DNA of 26,093 nt from a virus: positions 1 through 26,093 of the IMG/VR virus record IMGVR_UViG_3300040816_000925, one strand, 5' to 3'. Shown one piece after another: positions 21,928 through 26,093 of this stretch. A model generated the notes under the pieces. That model saw only the letters and a list, made by a program, of their open reading frames with translations. It searched no databases and had not been told where the DNA came from. Made by a program: the position numbers and the translations under genes. Each line of letters opens with the position of its first letter. Within the stretch, counting starts at the first letter, position 1.

Positions 21928-22854
21928 TTAGTTTTTATATTGTGATCTGACCATATCATTATGGACAGCATCTGAAGCCAAATTACTAAGAGCTCTTCTG
22001 TTGTCAGGAATATTAGAGTCTGATAATTTAACTGTTTCTGGATAGGCACCCCCAGGAATCTGTGCCTGATAATAAGTATTAAACTCTGGTACCGCTGATA
22101 GTCGTAACATTTTTTCCTGTTCTTTTGCAGTAGTAACAAAACCTTCTATGTCCATGCCAGCATTTAATTGTCTGATAGGATCATCTTCAGTGGCCTCTTC
22201 CTGCTGTGTCTTTCTTTGTTCTTTTTCAGTCACATCTTCTTCCTCATCACCCATTTGGTCCCTATTCATTACCAATTGGACGTATTCATCATAGTAAGGG
22301 TCACCTGGTTGTGGAGGTGCTTCAAAGAGTCCTTGATCTTGCATCCATGCAAATAAAGCATCCTCATACCCAGGACATTCTGGATTTGAAATTACTACAT
22401 AACACTCATCATACTTATAGCTGTATATGACAGTAGGGTTGTTAATAGTACCTTCACCTTCCGTTTGAATGGATCCTGTACCAAATGCTGTTGCTGGTGT
22501 ATTTTCAATCGAAATGAGCCTACTAATTGTGTTACCAGGTAAACCAGACCAATCGTCGGTACTTCTGAAAACATAGCCTGGCCCTTGTGCATTTTCATTC
22601 TGCACATGAACTAATAAATTATCACCCGGTTCTTTATCTACTGTATAGCGATAAAAAATATTACCGATAGTCAAGCCCGTCTGTGCTGGTAGTATATTAG
22701 CCATTACCCAGCTAAGTCCATTTGCGGCCGCATTATTTGTGGTACTGTAGACTTCAGTCCCCGTCCCTGTTACCCCTATTTCTTCAGAGTAACAAAAGGA
22801 GGAGGAGAGTGCCCAAAATACCACCGCCGATAAGAGTGCTCTTTGTCTCTTCAT
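21928..22854 (-). CDS. Exported 308-aa protein of unknown function
   Basis: Signal peptide MKRQRALLSAVVFWALSSSF with cleavage near residue 23. The mature N-terminal half is beta-rich (LTIGNIFYRYTVDKEPGDNL); a cysteine pair lies in the DECYVVISNPECPGY section; a strongly acidic, glutamate-rich stretch (MGDEEEDVTEKEQRKTQQEE) follows, then a helical C-terminus. Its start lies 71 bases inside the end of the upstream gene, yet is well supported by AAGG 6 bases before the ATG and by the signal peptide encoded there. Family not recognised. Confidence 0.8.
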   Translation of the reverse strand: MKRQRALLSAVVFWALSSSFCYSEEIGVTGTGTEVYSTTNNAAANGLSWVMANILPAQTGLTIGNIFYRYTVDKEPGDNLLVHVQNENAQGPGYVFRSTDDWSGLPGNTISRLISIENTPATAFGTGSIQTEGEGTINNPTVIYSYKYDECYVVISNPECPGYEDALFAWMQDQGLFEAPPQPGDPYYDEYVQLVMNRDQMGDEEEDVTEKEQRKTQQEEATEDDPIRQLNAGMDIEGFVTTAKEQEKMLRLSAVPEFNTYYQAQIPGGAYPETVKLSDSNIPDNRRALSNLASDAVHNDMVRSQYKN

Positions 22855-23353
22855 TTACTACCTTATTTTTGTTTCCAGGCATTTGATCCTGGTTTTCTTC
22901 CCAAGCAGCTTTAGCTTCTACACCAATTTTACCATCAAAGGGACATGGTGTGCCGGCATTCATCATTGCATTAAAAATACGCTCATCCTGACACATTACA
23001 GAAACAGCTGCCACCTTCATGCCCATATCATATAAAGTCTTAGCATTTTTTAACTTTTCACAATTCATATCACGAACAGTTTTACCTGCTGAAATTCCCA
23101 ATATTTGAGTCTGCACTGCCCCAGCAATACCTACGGTACACAGATCAGAATTTGCCGTATTAATCTGTGGAGATATAGCTGAAGGAGGAGCGGTTTTTAC
23201 TGTTGTGGTGGAATCACTTGTCGAGTTAATTGTACTCTGTGTAGTTGATTCTGTTTTAATAGTATCACTTGCTGTGCTGTCTGCTTCCTGACCTAATGCA
23301 AAATTAGGCAAGCATAACATCATTAACAAGAACATCATTTTAGATTTAGTCAT
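22784..23353 (-). CDS. Exported 189-aa protein with C-terminal membrane segment
   Basis: Signal peptide MTKSKMMFLLMMLCLPNFALG (cleavage about 21-22), then about 45 residues of Ser/Thr/Asp-rich linker, then a conserved-looking domain with four cysteines (SDLCTVGIAGAVQTQ, DMNCEKLKNAKTLYDMGMKV, VMCQDERIF, GTPCPFDGKIG) and a C-terminal hydrophobic run of Leu that should anchor it in a membrane. I recall proteins with the same cysteine domain from other marine phages, without known function. It is the first gene of the late unit, 39 bases downstream of TATAAATA. Confidence 0.85.
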   Translation of the reverse strand: MTKSKMMFLLMMLCLPNFALGQEADSTASDTIKTESTTQSTINSTSDSTTTVKTAPPSAISPQINTANSDLCTVGIAGAVQTQILGISAGKTVRDMNCEKLKNAKTLYDMGMKVAAVSVMCQDERIFNAMMNAGTPCPFDGKIGVEAKAAWEENQDQMPGNKNKVVNEETKSTLIGGGILGTLLLLLLL

Positions 23354-23391
23354 AGTATTAATCCCGTGTAATCATTATTTTATCACATGCT

Positions 23392-23399
23392 TATTTATA
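23392..23399 (-). promoter_or_regulatory. T4-type late promoter TATAAATA for the leftward late unit
   Basis: Exact TATAAATA on the minus strand 39 bases upstream of the ATG at 23353. It is the only obvious promoter for the eleven or more tightly packed genes down to 17970, whose intergenic gaps are small or negative. Confidence 0.88.
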
Positions 23400-23449
23400 C
23401 ATCCAGCCAGCCTATTTCTGTTAAAACTTACTGGTAGCCTTAGTTCTCC

Positions 23450-23491
23450 GTGTCACAAATGTGACACTACAAGGTTGTCAAAACTTTGACA
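23450..23491 (+). promoter_or_regulatory. Two TGTCA palindromes upstream of the PiT gene (Pho-box-like)
   Basis: GTGTCACA-AA-TGTGACAC at 23450-23467 and TGTCAAA-AC-TTTGACA at 23476-23491 share the frame TGTCAnA-NN-TnTGACA and are centred 25 bases apart. The second abuts the -35 box. Read as direct repeats, the first is GTGTCAC-AAAT-GTGACAC, close to the enterobacterial Pho box CTGTCAT-AAAT-CTGTCAT. Either a PhoB site or an operator for another dimeric regulator. Confidence 0.55.
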
Positions 23492-23520
23492 TTGACAAAT
23501 AAAGATTAATGTGTTAATAT
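23492..23520 (+). promoter_or_regulatory. Sigma70-type promoter for the PiT transporter
   Basis: TTGACA (23492-23497), 17 bases, TAATAT (23515-23520). Predicted start near 23527, which is the first base of the leader hairpin. Confidence 0.85.
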
Positions 23521-23526
23521 ATAGAG

Positions 23527-23581
23527 TAGGCAGTGGGTAAAGCGCTGTCTATTTCAATGCGAGCGACGGGGTAAAGCCGTC
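23527..23581 (+). promoter_or_regulatory. Twin leader hairpins with identical 7-base loops
   Basis: Hairpin 1: GGCAGTG (23529-23535) pairs with CGCTGTC (23543-23549), extended by two A-T pairs, loop GGTAAAG. Hairpin 2: GACGG (23565-23569) pairs with CCGTC (23577-23581), loop GGTAAAG. Stems differ but loops are identical, suggesting a bound protein, ligand or loop-mediated interaction. The ribosome site AAGGAG follows at 23588-23593. Confidence 0.65.
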
Positions 23582-23599
23582 AAGCAAAAGGAGAACTAA

Positions 23600-24565
23600 A
23601 TGGAACTACTCACAATGTGGAGTCTTATCGGATTCCTGCTTGCTGCGTATGCAGTTATCGCCAACGATTCAGTACAAACGCTCGGTACTTGGATGGCATC
23701 AAACAATGAGCGATTTAATTATAAAGTATTATGGGCAGCGGCATCCGCTGTTTTATTGTATACACTATGGTATGGTTGGTATATGAATGGTGGCGATATA
23801 TCTTATGGCCGTTTGAATAAAATTCCATTCCAAGATGTACAATGGTATCATGCCGCGGCACCTGCCATTCTTGTTTTACTAACACGAATGGGTGTTCCGG
23901 TTTCAACATCATTTTTAGTCTTATCAGTATTTGCTTCAACCTTTGTGTTGGAAAAAATGCTTATGAAATCAATTATGGGCTATGGTGTTGCTGCAGCATT
24001 TGCTTATGCTGTGTGGTTTGCTATCCATAAGTATTTTGGTAAATGGTACGACGAAACTCAACCAGTATCTGAAAGCAATAAAAAGTTTTGGCGTATTGCC
24101 CAATGGGTAGCAACAGGTGGATTATGGTTTACTTGGTTGTCGCATGATATTGCTAACATTGCAGTATTCCTACCACGTGCCATTCCTGTAGACCTAATGG
24201 TGTTTATCAGCATTGTGTTTGTTGCCGGCTTGTTCTTTATGTTTAGAGAAAAAGGTGGTAAGATCCAGAAGATTGTTTTGGAAAAACATAATACTCGATA
24301 TGTACGGTCAGCGACACTAATTGACTTGTTCTATTGGTTATGTCTGTACTTTTTCAAAGAACTGAATGATATTCCTATGAGTACCACGTGGGTATTTGTT
24401 GGGTTACTTGCAGGTCGTGAATTGGCTATGGCTACATATTTTGGTAAAAAGAAAACAAAATCAGTATTTCCCTTGGTCGCTAAAGACTTTGGTAAAATGA
24501 TGGTAGGACTTGGTGCCTCGGTTGCGTTAGTATTACTGATTCATTATGTTATAAACCCGTCATAA
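23600..24565 (+). CDS. PiT-family inorganic phosphate transporter
   Basis: A 321-aa integral membrane protein with the inverted-duplicate PiT signature. In the first half, ANDSVQTLGT (21-30) and GVPVSTS (98-104); in the second, SHDIANIAVFLPR (181-193) and IPMSTTW (258-264). In PiT carriers these ND/HD helices and P-x-S-T-T loops bind phosphate and the coupling cation. About nine to ten hydrophobic helices are visible, with a cytoplasmic loop at 145-165 and another at 215-235. It is smaller than most bacterial PiT proteins (400-500 aa). It should sit in the host inner membrane and raise phosphate uptake for phage DNA synthesis. AAGGAG is 6 bases before the ATG. Confidence 0.82.
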   Translation: MELLTMWSLIGFLLAAYAVIANDSVQTLGTWMASNNERFNYKVLWAAASAVLLYTLWYGWYMNGGDISYGRLNKIPFQDVQWYHAAAPAILVLLTRMGVPVSTSFLVLSVFASTFVLEKMLMKSIMGYGVAAAFAYAVWFAIHKYFGKWYDETQPVSESNKKFWRIAQWVATGGLWFTWLSHDIANIAVFLPRAIPVDLMVFISIVFVAGLFFMFREKGGKIQKIVLEKHNTRYVRSATLIDLFYWLCLYFFKELNDIPMSTTWVFVGLLAGRELAMATYFGKKKTKSVFPLVAKDFGKMMVGLGASVALVLLIHYVINPS

Positions 24566-24570
24566 ATTTG

Positions 24571-24599
24571 TTGACATTCCTCCTGTATTGATATATAGT
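24571..24599 (+). promoter_or_regulatory. Sigma70-type promoter for 24623-25681
   Basis: G-TTGACA (24571-24576), 17 bases, TATAGT (24594-24599), directly after the PiT stop. Predicted start near 24606. A 10-bp perfect inverted repeat spans it (see 24579-24618). Confidence 0.83.
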
Positions 24600-24618
24600 A
24601 CTATAGAGATACAGGAGG
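24579..24618 (+). promoter_or_regulatory. Inverted repeat that can hide the ribosome site of gene 24623
   Basis: CCTCCTGTAT (24579-24588) and ATACAGGAGG (24609-24618) are perfect complements separated by 20 bases. The right arm is the ribosome-binding site. The left arm lies in the promoter spacer, so it is absent from transcripts starting here but present in read-through RNA from the PiT promoter. Confidence 0.75.
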
Positions 24619-24622
24619 GTAT

Positions 24623-24862
24623 ATGTCAGAATATGATATTCAAGAAATAGCTGGAAGGTTGGCTTGGGATATTTTAACTAACGAAACCTACAGACCAGTA
24701 GATCGTAGTGGAAAAGCATGCCGAGAAAATATACATGATGCAATTGTAATAGCAATGTATAAAGGTGAGCTTCAACCGCTAAACGAAGAAATTATTGATG
24801 CAGCACTTGAAACTGTTGATGAAGTTCTCTTACAAATGAGAACACAAACAAAAGAAGATTAA
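24623..24862 (+). CDS. Hypothetical 79-aa acidic protein
   Basis: A small all-helical, acidic protein: MSEYDIQEIAGRLAWDILTN, then AIVIAMYKGELQPLNEEIID and ALETVDEVLLQMRTQTKED. No membrane segment, cysteine pair or catalytic motif. It has the strongest ribosome site in this region (AGGAGGG, 24613-24619), itself part of an inverted repeat, which implies that its level is tightly controlled. Early, promoter-proximal position and small acidic nature are typical of host-interaction proteins of phages; that role is inference. Confidence 0.78.
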   Translation: MSEYDIQEIAGRLAWDILTNETYRPVDRSGKACRENIHDAIVIAMYKGELQPLNEEIIDAALETVDEVLLQMRTQTKED

Positions 24863-24878
24863 ATAATGAGGATTTATA

Positions 24879-25448
24879 ATGAGACAACCAGTATGGGTAA
24901 CTTCACTCGGTAGACGAAATATTGAAGGTCTTGAGAAAGAATTAGATGATATCACGTCCCGTGGTACAGAATTCCTAGATGATGCTACTATAGAAGGTGA
25001 AGCTCTTCCTAGCGAAGAGATGCGTAAAAGTAAAATTAAATTTTTAAAAAATCCCAGAATTCATGAAATGGTCACGGATATTTTCCGCAGAGCAAACAAA
25101 GAAGTCTTTGGCTTTGATACCGATTATGTGTGGGATATGCAATATACGGAATATTCAGCTGACCGACAAGATCACTTTGATTGGCACCTTGATGTTGACT
25201 GGGGTAGCCAATTGATGCATGATCGAAAGCTAAGCATGTCAATACAATTATCAGATTCTGATGAGTACGAAGGTGGCGATTTAGAATTTGAAGGGCTTCA
25301 AGCTATGTCTCCAGCACAACTGCTTGAACAAAGACAAAAAGGATTAGTAATTGTATTCCCTTCCTATATGAAACATAGGGTAACAGAATTAACAAAAGGA
25401 TCTCGTAAGGCATTGGTATGCTGGATGGAAGGTCCACGGTGGAGGTAA
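24879..25448 (+). CDS. 2-oxoglutarate/Fe(II) oxygenase (prolyl-hydroxylase-like)
   Basis: A 189-aa double-stranded beta-helix oxygenase. The iron triad is visible: H103-x-D105 in FDWHLDVDW and the distal H166 in YMKHRVTELTKG, with R176 (GSRKAL) ten residues on, positioned to bind 2-oxoglutarate. RKLSMSIQLSD (116-126) and YEGGDLEFE (130-138) are the usual strands between them. Proteins of this type are common in T4-like marine phages; the substrate (protein, nucleotide or small molecule) is unknown. It follows the 79-aa gene by 16 bases with GAGGA upstream of the ATG. Confidence 0.9.
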   Translation: MRQPVWVTSLGRRNIEGLEKELDDITSRGTEFLDDATIEGEALPSEEMRKSKIKFLKNPRIHEMVTDIFRRANKEVFGFDTDYVWDMQYTEYSADRQDHFDWHLDVDWGSQLMHDRKLSMSIQLSDSDEYEGGDLEFEGLQAMSPAQLLEQRQKGLVIVFPSYMKHRVTELTKGSRKALVCWMEGPRWR

Positions 25449-25453
25449 CTTAA

Positions 25454-25681
25454 ATGCAAGTTGAAATTGAAGATATTGTTTTGGATGAGATTGTAGCTCA
25501 AAGGCTTAAAAGTGATGCCGAGATTATTGATGGTGATCTCACCCAGCTACAAGAAAAAATGAAAATGGTAGGGCTCACAGATGATGAGGATGTAGAATAT
25601 ATGTGGTTGGTTAATACCCTGGATGCCTTGAATACAGCATTAAAGTACTACACTGGTGTTGGTTGGCCACAGAGAGAGTAA
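25454..25681 (+). CDS. Hypothetical 75-aa acidic protein
   Basis: MQVEIEDIVLDEIVAQRLKS opens an acidic helical protein with a middle LQEKMKMVGLTDDEDVEYMW and a C-terminal LNTALKYYTGVGWPQRE. No family recognised. It lies 5 bases after the oxygenase stop, so it is probably cotranscribed and coupled to it. Its stop codon is at the left edge of a 27-base repeat that also ends the last gene of the window. Confidence 0.72.
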   Translation: MQVEIEDIVLDEIVAQRLKSDAEIIDGDLTQLQEKMKMVGLTDDEDVEYMWLVNTLDALNTALKYYTGVGWPQRE

Positions 25682-25706
25682 AAAAGTTAAAATAAATGTA
25701 AAAAAA
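25680..25706 (+). repeat. Promoter-bearing intergenic repeat, copy B
   Basis: A 27-base A-rich element, six A, then GTTAAAATAAATGT, then seven A. It is identical to 26067-26093 and nearly identical to copy A at 11005. It begins at the stop of gene 25454 and leads into the promoter at 25710. Confidence 0.88.
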
Positions 25707-25709
25707 TGG

Positions 25710-25738
25710 TTGACATTCGTTACTACCTGTGTTATTAT
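25710..25738 (+). promoter_or_regulatory. Sigma70-type promoter for gene 25766
   Basis: GG-TTGACA (25710-25715; shared first T), 17 bases, TATTAT (25733-25738). Predicted start near 25745, where an ATG begins; this shows that an in-frame ATG at 25706 lies in the promoter and is not the start. Confidence 0.85.
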
Positions 25739-25765
25739 GTATATATGATAACAAAAGGTGATGAT

Positions 25766-26077
25766 ATGACTAAGTTTGAAAAAGAATTGTTCCAGTGGGA
25801 CGGAATGTACTTAATGTACAAAGGCGACTACAAAGGTTCAGTATTGATGAACGAAGCTCATCCGGACTGCCACCCTTCATGGATAGGCAAAGTCAAACCT
25901 GCATTTATTGCTCGGTTTAAATATGGACAAAAACCTTGGAAATCTTGGGTTAAATGTCTGGTAGAAAACTATACTGTTGAGGGCTATCTGGCTGAGGTTG
26001 AAGCAACCAATCCGTTGGAAGCAGTTCAAAAAGTTGGTTATGCTGGCCGTGGTAGATACCTTCGTAAAAAAAGTTAA
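25766..26077 (+). CDS. Hypothetical 103-aa protein
   Basis: The start is ATG 25766 (MTKFEKELFQWDG), which has AAAGGTGA about 8 bases upstream; ATG 25706 overlaps the promoter and ATG 25745 would be leaderless. A basic C-terminus (GYAGRGRYLRKKS) follows a segment GKVKPAFIARFKYGQKPW and a helix ATNPLEAVQKVG. Two cysteines (about 35 and 64). Aromatic-rich and basic, possibly nucleic-acid or protein binding; not recognised. Its own stop lies inside the second perfect copy of the 27-base repeat. Confidence 0.75.
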   Translation: MTKFEKELFQWDGMYLMYKGDYKGSVLMNEAHPDCHPSWIGKVKPAFIARFKYGQKPWKSWVKCLVENYTVEGYLAEVEATNPLEAVQKVGYAGRGRYLRKKS

Positions 26078-26093
26078 AATAAATGTAAAAAAA
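26067..26093 (+). repeat. Promoter-bearing intergenic repeat, copy C (at window edge)
   Basis: Identical over all 27 bases to 25680-25706, and it contains the stop codon of gene 25766. The window ends exactly where copies A and B continue into TGGTTGACA, so another promoter is expected just outside. Confidence 0.85.

Noticed and set aside
22168-22430. Plus-strand reading frames over the exported 308-aa gene
   Set aside because: Antisense shadows of a gene with signal peptide and ribosome site; hydrophobic only because of the complementary codon bias.
25706-25765. Upstream ATG for the last gene
   Set aside because: It lies at the -35 element of the promoter at 25710-25738 and cannot be transcribed from it; the ATG at 25766 has a ribosome site.

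Overview
This window is part of the genome of a T4-like (Tevenvirinae-type) myovirus, most likely infecting a marine Gram-negative bacterium. The phage assignment rests on recognisable T4 replication, recombination and transcription genes in T4-like neighbourhoods: 46, 47, 55, uvsW, uvsY, 52 and 39. It is supported by two exact T4-type late promoters (TATAAATA on the minus strand at 7162-7169 and 23392-23399). The marine setting is an inference from the accessory content: a PiT-type phosphate transporter, a 2OG-Fe(II) oxygenase, small cysteine-pair proteins and FkbM-type methyltransferases. The host cannot be named from sequence alone. Strong sigma70-like promoters (TTGACA, 16-17 bp, TAnnnT, often preceded by GG and an A/T tract) head most transcription units and suggest early transcription by the host sigma70 holoenzyme.

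Layout. (1) 1-10482, minus strand: core block. From right to left it holds topoisomerase subunits 39 and 52 with a previously untracked 43-aa gene between them, a gp19-fold tail protein with its own late promoter, uvsY, a 72-aa unknown, uvsW, the late sigma factor gp55, a three-gene insert (CysC-like kinase, DUF2061 membrane protein, HxGH nucleotidyltransferase), then gp47 and gp46; gp46 runs off the left edge. (2) 10633-12457, plus strand: three HExxH zinc metallopeptidases interleaved with two tiny membrane proteins, each section with its own promoter. (3) 12461-17895, plus strand: a glycosyltransferase/methyltransferase cluster containing a paralogous pair of glycosyltransferases, a GT25-type enzyme, three methyltransferases, a DUF465 (YdcH-like) protein, tRNA-Arg(TCT), tRNA-Thr(TGT) and small proteins, closed by a rho-independent terminator at 17945-17971. 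(4) 17970-23353, minus strand: one long late unit starting from the TATAAATA at 23392. Its first five genes all encode proteins with Sec signal peptides (including a pilin-like and a chaperone-like protein). They are followed by a coiled-coil membrane protein, a hidden 39-aa protein with nine cysteines, a class 3 lipase and small membrane proteins. (5) 23450-26093, plus strand: a PiT phosphate transporter with an elaborate leader (two TGTCA palindromes resembling Pho boxes, a strong promoter and two hairpins with identical loops), followed by promoter-headed small-gene cassettes and a prolyl-hydroxylase-like 2OG oxygenase.

How it fits together. The left block makes replication/recombination proteins and the late-promoter sigma subunit that would switch on the two TATAAATA units. 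The right-hand regions look like accessory cassettes for envelope or glycan modification, host protein turnover and phosphate supply. Several intergenic regions carry compact control devices: nested terminator/promoter, ribosome-site-sequestering inverted repeat, an antisense promoter facing the end of uvsW, and a 27-36 bp promoter-bearing repeat present in three copies. Apart from 23354-23599, which is annotated, no non-coding stretch exceeds about 200 bases.
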